A stretch of DNA of 64,000 nucleotides, taken from positions 28,328 through 92,327 of the forward strand of contig JAYOIK010000006.1 in the NCBI GenBank assembly GCA_038118725.1, given 5' to 3'. Positions 18,317 to 26,402 of the stretch are shown here, piece by piece. Source of the stretch: JADHLJ01 sp038118725. GTDB taxonomy: Bacteria; Pseudomonadota; Alphaproteobacteria; Thalassobaculales; Thalassobaculaceae. The position numbers were made by a program, and so were the translations under genes. The notes under the pieces were generated by a model, which ran no database searches, was not told the DNA's origin, and saw only the letters and a list, made by a program, of their open reading frames with translations. How positions within the stretch are numbered: position 1 is the stretch's first letter; every line of letters begins with the position of its first letter.

Positions 18317-19083
18317 GCGCAACCAAGGAACCCGTGATCCTTGACCACCCGTCCGCCAATCACGGACCTCGGCCCGACGGCATGGCCATCGACATGCTGC
18401 TGCTGCACTACACCGGCATGCGCTCCGCCGAAGAAGCCCTGACACGGCTGTGCGATCCGGCCAGCGAGGTTAGCGCGCATTATCTGATCGACGAGGCCGG
18501 TGCGATATACCGACTGGTCGCTGAAGATCGGCGCGCCTGGCACGCGGGTCGCGCGTTCTGGGCCGGAGAGACCGACATTAACAGTTGCTCGATCGGCATC
18601 GAGATCGCGAATCCGGGGCATGAGTTCGGTTATCGTGACTTCCCGCAAGCGCAAATGCGCGCGGTCGAGTGGCTTTGCCTCGACATCTTGTCGCGGTATC
18701 CGATCCCGGCGCGCCGGGTGTTGGGGCACTCGGACGTGGCGCCGGATCGCAAGGAAGATCCGGGAGAGCTGTTCGATTGGGCTGGGCTGGCGCGTGCCGG
18801 TGTCGGGATTTGGCCTCCACAAGACGCCGCGCCCGCGAGCCATGAGACGCCGTCGGTTGAGGAAATCCAACGTAGTCTCATTCGCCTCGGATACGCGGTC
18901 GAGGCCACCGGATTGATGGACGCCGAGACCCGTTCCGCCCTGCTGGCGTTTCAGCGTCACTGGCTTCCGAACGGCATGACCGGCGCCCGCGACCCGCGAA
19001 CCGCTTGGCGACTTGGACAGGTGCTAAAGGCTTTTCTCGACGGCGAAAATAGCGACTTGCGGAGCGGGCCTCGCGGGGTGTAG
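18313..19083 (+). CDS. N-acetylmuramoyl-L-alanine amidase (Amidase_2) with peptidoglycan-binding domain
   Basis: The 256-residue protein has an Amidase_2 domain at about 15-170. Zinc ligands are likely the His in LLLHYTGM and the His and Asp region of VLGHSDVAPDRKEDPGELFDW. A C-terminal PG_binding_1-like repeat follows (SVEEIQRSLIRLGYAVEATGLMDAETRSALLAFQRHW). It cleaves the lactyl amide of muropeptides, as in AmpD/AmiD enzymes. No signal peptide is visible, so it may act on recycled cytosolic muropeptides. It is coupled to uup through a four-base overlap. A short hairpin at 19074-19090 may terminate the pair. Confidence 0.9.
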   Translation: MSATKEPVILDHPSANHGPRPDGMAIDMLLLHYTGMRSAEEALTRLCDPASEVSAHYLIDEAGAIYRLVAEDRRAWHAGRAFWAGETDINSCSIGIEIANPGHEFGYRDFPQAQMRAVEWLCLDILSRYPIPARRVLGHSDVAPDRKEDPGELFDWAGLARAGVGIWPPQDAAPASHETPSVEEIQRSLIRLGYAVEATGLMDAETRSALLAFQRHWLPNGMTGARDPRTAWRLGQVLKAFLDGENSDLRSGPRGV

Positions 19084-19215
19084 AACCCCGTCTCTTCGAC
19101 GCATGCGCACGTGCTTCCGGCCGGCCATCGGTCACGCAACGACGAGGCGTCCTTTTTGGCGGCTGGGCCCTGGATACGTTCGCGTACGGGCCGGAACCGA
19201 GAGGGAACTTTGCCG

Positions 19216-20472
19216 ATGCTGGCACCTATTGAAGGTGGTCTCGATCGCTCGTCGGTGATCCGAGAGTCCAATGAGCCGATGCTGCGCCTGGTCACGGGTG
19301 GCGACGTCGTGCCGTCCGAGATCCTATCCCTGTCACCCCGGATCGCCGGTTTTTTCGAGGCCACCGCGCTGGACAGTCCTTGTCTCGTCATGGACGTGGA
19401 CTTGGTCGAGGCCGCGTATCGCGGTCTCGCCCGGGCCTTCACTGGGGCGCGGGTGCACTACGCGGTCAAGGCCAATCCCGCCGATGCCGTTGTCTCGCGG
19501 CTTGCCGGGCTGGGCTCGGCCTTTGATTGCGCCAGCATTCCCGAGATCAAGCTTTGCCTGCGTCAAGGCGCGGCGGCTTCCGATATCGGCTACGGCAACA
19601 CGATCAAGAAGGAACGCGACATCGCCGCCGCTCATGCGCTCGGCGTGCGGCTCTTCGCCTTCGACAGCGCGGCGGAGCTGGAAAAACTCGCGCGAGCGGC
19701 GCCAGGCGCGTCGGTGTTCTGCCGTCTGCTGACCGACGGCGAGGGCGCGGAATGGCCGCTGTCCCGCAAGTTCGGCTGTGACATGGCGATGGCCGAGGAA
19801 CTGCTGGTCCATGCTGCGGCAATCCGCCTGGATCCGGCGGGAGTGTCGTTCCATGTCGGCTCCCAGCAGACCGATATCCAGAGCTGGCGACCGGTCTTGA
19901 AGCAGGTGGCCGGGTTGTTCTCCCGGCTCGAGGCGCGGGGCCTGGCGCCGCGACTGGTCAATCTCGGTGGCGGCATGCCGGCCCGCTATGACAAACCCGT
20001 CGAAGAGATCGACTCTTACGGCGCGGCGGTGATGACGGCGGTCCACGAGATCTTCGCCGGGCGGCCGTCCGATCGGCCCCTGGAACTCATGGTCGAACCG
20101 GGCCGTGGTCTGGTGGGCGACGCTGGGGTGATCCAGGCCGAAGTGGTGCTGGTCTCCAGCAAATCCGCCGATGACGATGTTCGCTGGATCTATCTGGATA
20201 TCGGCAAGTTCTCCGGCCTGGCCGAGACCATGGACGAGGCGATCAAGTACCGTCTTTTGACGGCGCGCGACGGCGAGGCGACCGGTCCGGTGATCCTGGC
20301 CGGTCCGACTTGCGACAGCGCCGACGTGCTCTACGAGAAGACCCGATACGCTCTGCCGCTTGGACTACGCGATGGCGACAAGGTTTGGATCATGGGCGCC
20401 GGCGCCTATACCGCCACCTATGCCTCGGTCGGCTTCAACGGCTTCGCGCCGCTGGAAACCGTCTGCGTTTGA
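19216..20472 (+). CDS. Fold-III PLP-dependent decarboxylase (ornithine/lysine decarboxylase type)
   Basis: About 418 residues. The alanine-racemase-fold motifs are VHYAVKANP (PLP lysine, residue 85), VSFHVGSQQ, NLGGGMPA, MVEPGRGLVGDAG (PLP phosphate) and LAGPTCDSADVLYE with the active-site Cys/Asp. These match eukaryotic-type ornithine decarboxylases that feed polyamine synthesis; lysine or 2,4-diaminobutyrate specificity is possible. I start at the ATG at 19216, with GAGGGA ten bases before it, since the upstream extension to 19111 looks noncoding. rnpB follows 102 bases downstream on the same strand. Confidence 0.88.
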   Translation: MLAPIEGGLDRSSVIRESNEPMLRLVTGGDVVPSEILSLSPRIAGFFEATALDSPCLVMDVDLVEAAYRGLARAFTGARVHYAVKANPADAVVSRLAGLGSAFDCASIPEIKLCLRQGAAASDIGYGNTIKKERDIAAAHALGVRLFAFDSAAELEKLARAAPGASVFCRLLTDGEGAEWPLSRKFGCDMAMAEELLVHAAAIRLDPAGVSFHVGSQQTDIQSWRPVLKQVAGLFSRLEARGLAPRLVNLGGGMPARYDKPVEEIDSYGAAVMTAVHEIFAGRPSDRPLELMVEPGRGLVGDAGVIQAEVVLVSSKSADDDVRWIYLDIGKFSGLAETMDEAIKYRLLTARDGEATGPVILAGPTCDSADVLYEKTRYALPLGLRDGDKVWIMGAGAYTATYASVGFNGFAPLETVCV

Positions 20473-20574
20473 CGTTGCCTCACACTCTGAACCCCACCCC
20501 GCTCTCCGGCGGGACGGCGACGCCGGCGCGCGGAGGTCATTGACGGCGACGCCGCGGAAGCCTAAGTCAGGCGC

Positions 20575-21004
<430 letters not shown>

Positions 21005-21103
21005 TTTTCAACGTTGTCGCAATTCGAGCTTGCCGCCGGGCTTGTGATGATCGACAAACAGTCACGTGCTCACGTTGCCTTTTCCTCTGGCGGTTTACCA
21101 GTC

Positions 21104-22399
21104 ATGCTCAACTCCTTTCGCAGCCGCATTGTCGAGGCCGTCGGCGCGCGGTTTTACTATGGGTGGGTGATCCTGTTGGTCGCCGGCGCCGGGATCTTCG
21201 CCAGCGGCGCCGGGCAATCCCATATCTTCAGTGTCTTCATCGAGCCTATCTCCAACGATCTTGCCATCGGCAAGACCGAAATCAGTTCGGCCTACGGACT
21301 GGCGACCCTGGTCGCGGCGTTTGGTCTGCCCTTCATGGGACGGCTTGTCGACCGGCACGGCGCGCGGCGGATGATGACTGGTGTCGTGATCCTGCTGGGC
21401 CTCGCCTGCGTCGCCTTCGGCTTCGCGCCTGGATTGGTCTGGCTAGGTCTCGGGTTCGGCGCGCTGCGGTTCCTGGGGCAGGGGTCGATGATGCTGAACA
21501 GCACCAACATCATCTCCCATTGGTTCAGCCGCAAGCGCGGTTTCGCCATGGGGCTGATGCTCTTGGGCTTCGCGATCTCGATGGCGATCCACCCGCCCGC
21601 CGCGCAATGGCTGATCAACACCGTCGGCTGGCGCGAGGCCTGGATCTGGATCGGCGCGTCGACCTGGCTGTTGATGCTGCCGCTGATTTTCCTGCTGGTC
21701 CACAACGCGCCGGAGCCCCTGGGCCTGGAACCCGACGGCGTGACCAAGGAGGCGGCGGATAGTGAAAGCCCGGGCGCCGCTGACCGGCACGGCGCCGATT
21801 TTGGCCTGTCGCTCGGCGAGGCGCTGCGGACCTCGACTTTCTACATCGTCGCAGCGGGATTGTTCACCATGTCGATGCTGGTGACGGCACTGCATTTCTT
21901 TCAGGTGCCGATCCTGGCGCATCAGGGGTTGAGCCCGACCGTGGCGGCCTGGATCTTCCCGCTTTCCGCCGCCGTGGCCGTGATGACCCAGCCCTTCGTC
22001 GGAAATGCCTTGGATCGCTTCCCGACGCCCTGGGTATTCGGCGTCGCGCTTCTCATGGTCTGTGGCTCGCTGTCCTGCATGAGCCTGGTGGAGGACACGC
22101 CCACGGCGATCCTCTACGGCGTGGTTTTCGGCATCAACAACGCGTTCAACATCACCCTGTTCGGTTACATGTGGCCGCGCTATTTCGGACGCCGGCGCCT
22201 CGGCAGCATTCAGGGTGTCGGACAGATGATCGGCGTCGTCGGCGCGTCGATCGGACCGCTCCCGCTGGGTATCGCCTTCGATCTCGTGGGTGATTATGGC
22301 GATACCCTGTTGATGCTGGCGCTGATCCCGATCATCGTCGCGGTGTTAACTCAGTTCCTTCGCGAACCGAGAATGCCGTCCCGCGTGGCGGAGAAATAA
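21104..22399 (+). CDS. MFS transporter
   Basis: About 431 residues with twelve predicted membrane segments in two halves. It starts with the short N-tail SRIVEAVGARFYYGWVILLV. The A-motif-like loop FMGRLVDRHGARRMM follows helix 2, and PFVGNALDRFPTPW occupies the equivalent site in the second half. The central loop (EPLGLEPDGVTKEAADSESPG) is cytosolic. The layout resembles the monocarboxylate/oxalate-formate type of MFS carriers. The ATG at 21104 places the start beyond rnpB; no clear Shine-Dalgarno is visible. An amidase gene follows 14 bases on, so an uptake role for the amidase substrate is plausible. Confidence 0.85.
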   Translation: MLNSFRSRIVEAVGARFYYGWVILLVAGAGIFASGAGQSHIFSVFIEPISNDLAIGKTEISSAYGLATLVAAFGLPFMGRLVDRHGARRMMTGVVILLGLACVAFGFAPGLVWLGLGFGALRFLGQGSMMLNSTNIISHWFSRKRGFAMGLMLLGFAISMAIHPPAAQWLINTVGWREAWIWIGASTWLLMLPLIFLLVHNAPEPLGLEPDGVTKEAADSESPGAADRHGADFGLSLGEALRTSTFYIVAAGLFTMSMLVTALHFFQVPILAHQGLSPTVAAWIFPLSAAVAVMTQPFVGNALDRFPTPWVFGVALLMVCGSLSCMSLVEDTPTAILYGVVFGINNAFNITLFGYMWPRYFGRRRLGSIQGVGQMIGVVGASIGPLPLGIAFDLVGDYGDTLLMLALIPIIVAVLTQFLREPRMPSRVAEK

Positions 22400-22413
22400 A
22401 GGGAGAGACTGTC

Positions 22414-23751
22414 ATGACCAGCGCAACCCGATCGCGGGACGCGACCGAAGCCTGCCTCGCCACGATCTCGGCGCGCGAGGACGAGATCCACGCGATGATC
22501 ACGGTGACAGCCGACGAGGCGATGCGCCAGGCCGAGGCCGCCGACAAGGCCGCCGCCGAAGGCCGCTGGTTGGGCCTGCTGCACGGCATGCCGATGGCGA
22601 TCAAGGATAATATCGCCACGGCGGGGGTCCGAACCACCGCCGGATCCGCGTTCTTTGCGGATCACGTCCCGAACGATAATGCCCCGGTGGTTGAGCGTTT
22701 GGCCCGGGCCGGCGCGGTCATGGTCGGCAAGGCGACGATGCATGAATTCGCCTTCGGCATCCGCTCCGACAACACGGTCTCGCCGCCGTGCCGCAATCCC
22801 TGGAATACCGAACGGATACCCGGCGGTTCAAGCGGCGGCTCCGGCGCGGCGGTGGCCGCCGACATGTGCGTCGGCGCGCTCGGTTCCGACACCGGCGGCT
22901 CGGTGCGCCTGCCGGCCTCGATCAACGGGATCAGCGGCTTGCGCCCGACCCATGGCCGGGTGCCCAATCACGGCTCGACCCCGGTCAGCGCCAGTTTCGA
23001 CACAATCGGGCCGATGGCGCGCTCGGTCGCGGATGTCGCGCGGATCTTCGCGGTGATCGCCGGTTATGATCCGCGCGACGCCTATTCGGCGAACCGTCCG
23101 CTGGAAAATTTTCTCCCCTCCTTGAATGACGGGATCGAGGGGGTGCGCGTCGGCATTCCGCGGAACTTCTATTTCGAGGATTGCCACCCCGATATCGATG
23201 CCGCGGCGCGCAAGGCCGCCGGCGTTCTGGAGAGCCTCGGAGCGACCCTGGTCGAGGTGGATGTCCCCGGCGCGTCGGAGATGCAGCATTGGGCGACGAT
23301 CATGATCTTCTCCGACGCCCTGGCCTTCCATTCCGAACGGCTGACGCGTCACCCGGAGAAATTCTCCGACGGGGTGCGGGATCGCTTGTCCCATGGTCAC
23401 ACATTCAGCGCTGTCGACTACGCCAACGCGATGCGGGCCCGCGAGGCCTGGAGAGTGGATATGGCGCGGCTGTTCGGCGAGATTGATGTCTTGCTGTCGC
23501 CGACCTTGCCGACCCTGGTGCCGCCGATCGCCGATGACAAATCCCTGATCGAGGCGACCAAGGGATGCACCCGCAATACCTATGCCGGCGCCTTCGCCCA
23601 GCTTCCGGGACTGTCCGTGCCCTGCGGTTTCAGTTCCGACGGTCTGCCGATCGGATTGCAGCTGGAGGCGGCATGGTGGAATGACCCGCTTCTGTTGAGG
23701 GTCGGGCACGCCTATCAGGGTGTCACGGACTGGCATCTCGCGCGCGCCTGA
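22414..23751 (+). CDS. Amidase-signature family hydrolase
   Basis: The 445-residue enzyme has the amidase-signature triad: Lys in MAIKDNIATAG, cis-Ser in GGSSGGSGAAVAA and nucleophilic Ser in SDTGGSVRLPAS. This covers GatA-like and general amidases that hydrolyse carboxamides. No gatB or gatC neighbours are present, so tRNA amidation is unlikely. AGGGAGAGA lies before the ATG. It sits between an MFS carrier and a GMC oxidoreductase, all rightward with short gaps, suggesting a small catabolic operon. Confidence 0.9.
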   Translation: MTSATRSRDATEACLATISAREDEIHAMITVTADEAMRQAEAADKAAAEGRWLGLLHGMPMAIKDNIATAGVRTTAGSAFFADHVPNDNAPVVERLARAGAVMVGKATMHEFAFGIRSDNTVSPPCRNPWNTERIPGGSSGGSGAAVAADMCVGALGSDTGGSVRLPASINGISGLRPTHGRVPNHGSTPVSASFDTIGPMARSVADVARIFAVIAGYDPRDAYSANRPLENFLPSLNDGIEGVRVGIPRNFYFEDCHPDIDAAARKAAGVLESLGATLVEVDVPGASEMQHWATIMIFSDALAFHSERLTRHPEKFSDGVRDRLSHGHTFSAVDYANAMRAREAWRVDMARLFGEIDVLLSPTLPTLVPPIADDKSLIEATKGCTRNTYAGAFAQLPGLSVPCGFSSDGLPIGLQLEAAWWNDPLLLRVGHAYQGVTDWHLARA

Positions 23752-23793
23752 TTCGAAACCGAGCCATAACACGTCTTTTTGGGGGATCTTGTC

Positions 23794-25503
23794 GTGGAGT
23801 TCGATTACATCATCGTCGGCGGTGGATCGGCGGGTAGCGTTCTGGCGAACCGACTGTCCGCGCGCGGATCGAACCAGATCCTGGTTTGCGAGGCCGGAGA
23901 GGATACGCCGCCCGACAAGGTGCCGTCGGAGATCCTGGATTCCTATCCCGGTACCGCTTATCTCAACGATCGCTTCATCTGGAGCGAGTTGAAGGTCACG
24001 ACCGAGGTCATCTCTCACAATGACAAGGACGCGCCGAAACCACCTCTGCGCAAATACGAGCAGGCCAGGGTCCTGGGCGGTGGCTCTTCCATCAACGGTC
24101 AGATGGCGAACCGGGGCGCGCCCACCGACTATGACGACTGGGAGAGGCGCGGCGCCGAGGGATGGAACTGGGACAGCGTCCTGCCTTATTTCAAGAAACT
24201 GGAATCCGACCAGGATTTCGATGACGAATGGCATGGCCGCGAGGGCCCGATCCCCGTTCGCCGTGTTCCCGAGGAGCATTGGACCGGGCATTCCAAGGCG
24301 ATCTTCGAGACGTTCCAGCGGGCGGGATACAAATTCCTGCCCGACCAGAACGGGTTCTTCGAGGACGGCTTCTTCCCGATAACCATCTCAAACCAGGACG
24401 AGAAGCGCGTCTCGGCGTCGATCGGCTATCTGAACGCGGATATCCGCAAGCGGGAAAACCTGCGTTTGTCCACCCGAACCTCGGTCACCGAACTTTTGTT
24501 CGAGTCAGACCGGTGCGTCGGCGTCAAGGCACTGGTGAACGGCAAGCCCGAGGAGTTTCGGGGCCGGGAAGTGATCCTCTGTTCCGGCGCCATTCATTCA
24601 CCGGCCCATCTGATGCGCGCCGGCATCGGTCCCGAGGGGCATCTGCATGACCTCGGCATTCCGGTTCGCAAGGCGCTCCCCGGTGTCGGACAACGCCTCA
24701 TGGACCACCCGTCCGTCGCCATCGCGTCGTTCCTGAAACCGGCGGCGCGGGTTCGAAACGAGCTGACGCGCCGACATATGAATCTCGGCATGCGATATTC
24801 ATCCGGCATCGGCGGCGCGCCCAACGGCGATATGTTCGTCGTCTGCACCTCGAAGAACTCATGGCACGCGGTGGGGGAGCAGATCGGCGCGTTCCTGGTC
24901 TTCGTGAACAAGACCTTCTCGGAGACCGGCGAGGTGACGCTGAATTCCCCGCGTTGGAATGACGAGCCCTCGGTGGATTTCAACCTCTTGTCGGATCGCC
25001 GCGATCTCGACCGCCTGATGGACGCGATCCGGCGGCTGGCCCCGCTTTACGCCGACCCGGCGATGCAATCGGTGACCAGCAACCCGTTCCCGGCGGCTTA
25101 TTCCGACAAGGTCCGCCAGGTCGGCGCGATCACCACCAAGAACAAGATCCTCACCGGCATCGCCGCCCGGCTGCTCGATGGTCCGAAGATCCTGCGGGAT
25201 TACATGATCGAGAATTTCCTCATGGAGGACTTCACCCTGGACGAGGTCTGCCGGGACGATGACCGGGCCGAGGCCTTCATCCGCAAGGCCGCGGTCGGCG
25301 TCTGGCACGCGTCCTGTACCTGCCGCATGGGCACCGAGGATGACCCGATGGCGGTCACCGACAACCAGGGCCGCGTGCGGGGCGTTCCGGGGTTGCGGGT
25401 CGTGGACGCCTCGATCTTCCCGGTCGTCCCATCGGCCAACACGAATTTCCCGACGATCATGACGGCGGAAAAGATCGCGGATACTATTCTCAGGGAGGCC
25501 TGA
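23794..25503 (+). CDS. GMC-family FAD oxidoreductase
   Basis: About 569 residues. The FAD motif is DYIIVGGGSAGSVLANRL, the first GMC signature ARVLGGGSSINGQMANRG, the second ILCSGAIHSPAHLMRAGIG. The active-site region is VWHASCTCRMG, followed by SANTNFPTIMTAEKIAD. The GTG at 23794 is preceded by GGGGGA at a spacing of seven, better than a TTG at 23779. It is a paralogue of the gene at 5.8-7.4 kb but clearly different in sequence. The substrate is probably an alcohol and is unknown. It ends a likely MFS-amidase-GMC operon. Confidence 0.88.
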   Translation: MEFDYIIVGGGSAGSVLANRLSARGSNQILVCEAGEDTPPDKVPSEILDSYPGTAYLNDRFIWSELKVTTEVISHNDKDAPKPPLRKYEQARVLGGGSSINGQMANRGAPTDYDDWERRGAEGWNWDSVLPYFKKLESDQDFDDEWHGREGPIPVRRVPEEHWTGHSKAIFETFQRAGYKFLPDQNGFFEDGFFPITISNQDEKRVSASIGYLNADIRKRENLRLSTRTSVTELLFESDRCVGVKALVNGKPEEFRGREVILCSGAIHSPAHLMRAGIGPEGHLHDLGIPVRKALPGVGQRLMDHPSVAIASFLKPAARVRNELTRRHMNLGMRYSSGIGGAPNGDMFVVCTSKNSWHAVGEQIGAFLVFVNKTFSETGEVTLNSPRWNDEPSVDFNLLSDRRDLDRLMDAIRRLAPLYADPAMQSVTSNPFPAAYSDKVRQVGAITTKNKILTGIAARLLDGPKILRDYMIENFLMEDFTLDEVCRDDDRAEAFIRKAAVGVWHASCTCRMGTEDDPMAVTDNQGRVRGVPGLRVVDASIFPVVPSANTNFPTIMTAEKIADTILREA

Positions 25504-25892
25504 AGAGCGGGGAGTCTCTCGAAAGGCGCTGGCGGGAGGACGTAGTCTGCGGCGAACCCCGCTCCGGGAATATTTCCCTGTTTATAGGGAAAATACAGGG
25601 AATTCAGTCTTTTTTCAAAGCCAACCGTGTCGCTTCTCCCTGAATCTACACGCTGGTTCAGCAGATTACACGAAAATTCCCTGCTCGAAGGAACAGGGTA
25701 TTGATTCGGGCCAAGCAGGGAATTCTTGGGATTGGATCAGGGAATCATTCCGGCGGATCAGGGACTGGTGTTTAGGTGGACCACAGTCCAAAACCGCGCT
25801 CAATCGTAAACCATCGGCCTATCTCCTGGAGCGGCAGTCAAGAAATCCGTCCCAGTGTAATTCCGATCATATCAGCTACTAGGAGACGTAAG
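25504..25892. other. Noncoding stretch with 22-bp-phased direct repeats
   Basis: No gene is supported here. The motif CAGGG(A/T)A/CT recurs at 25694, 25716, 25738 and 25759, a period of 22, 22 and 21 bases, and related inverted copies (TTCCCTG) occur near 25574 and 25677. The spacing matches two helical turns. Similar sequence is, to my recollection, often seen next to insertion sequences in alphaproteobacteria, but I cannot confirm that here. Confidence 0.55.
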
Positions 25893-26273
25893 ATGCTCGC
25901 CGATCGTCAAGGGAATAAGCTAACCGGTGCCAGTTCCGAAAGCCTCGACCATTACGAAGCCGCCGTCCGAGGCTTCAACACCTATCGGGGCGACCCGGTC
26001 GCCCATTTGGACGCGGCCATCGCCTCCGCTCCGACAATGACCATGGTCCATATTTTGAAGGCGGGGCTATATGCGGTTGCAACAGAGCCGGAAGCCACTT
26101 TGGGAGCGCGCGCAATCCTTGCCCATGCCAGCACCCTGAACGACAATGACCGCGAGGCGTCGTTGCTCGCCGCGCTTGATCCTCTGCTTACCAATAATTG
26201 GACGGATAAGCCTGATTCGCTCAATCAGCCCGGATCACTTTTTCAATGGCAGGTCACTATGACCTGCCATTGA
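25893..26273 (+). pseudogene. Truncated TPR-type (TTC38-like) protein
   Basis: The frame from the ATG at 25893 (AGGAG at 25881-25885) gives 126 residues. They resemble the N-terminus of a TTC38-like tetratricopeptide family: LTGASSESLDHYEAAVRGFNTYRGDPVAHLDAAIASAPTMTMVHILKAGLYAVAT, then ARAILAHASTLNDNDREASLLAALDPLL. Full members run to about 450 residues. Here the similarity stops near residue 105 and the frame ends inside a perfect inverted repeat. Transposition or deletion has probably removed most of the gene. The assignment rests on pattern memory only. Confidence 0.6.
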
Positions 26274-26284
26274 AAAAGTGATCC
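26232..26284. repeat. Perfect 25-bp inverted repeat with 3-base spacer
   Basis: Bases 26232-26256 are the exact reverse complement of 26260-26284, around the spacer CTA. Read outward from the spacer each arm starts TGACCTGCCATTG. The structure looks like two insertion-sequence ends abutted with a three-base spacer, as in IS3-family circle junctions, or a very small MITE. No transposase lies beside it. It forms the 3' end of the truncated TPR-type frame. Confidence 0.85.
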
Positions 26285-26402
26285 AGGCATTCTGACCGTG
26301 GCATTGGTCATCCGTAAAGCGCCAAGAGCAGGCGATCCATGCTAGTGCTTTGAAAGTACTATCGAGGCTAGATACTCGCTTTCGACAAACGGAAATAAGC
26401 CC

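Noticed and set aside
16391..18445. 684-codon leftward frame opposite uup
   Set aside because: It is the antisense shadow of a strongly conserved ABC-F gene in GC-rich DNA; its product has no recognisable domain.
22828..24291. 487-codon leftward frame opposite amidase and GMC genes
   Set aside because: It spans two well-supported genes on the other strand and has no domain signature.
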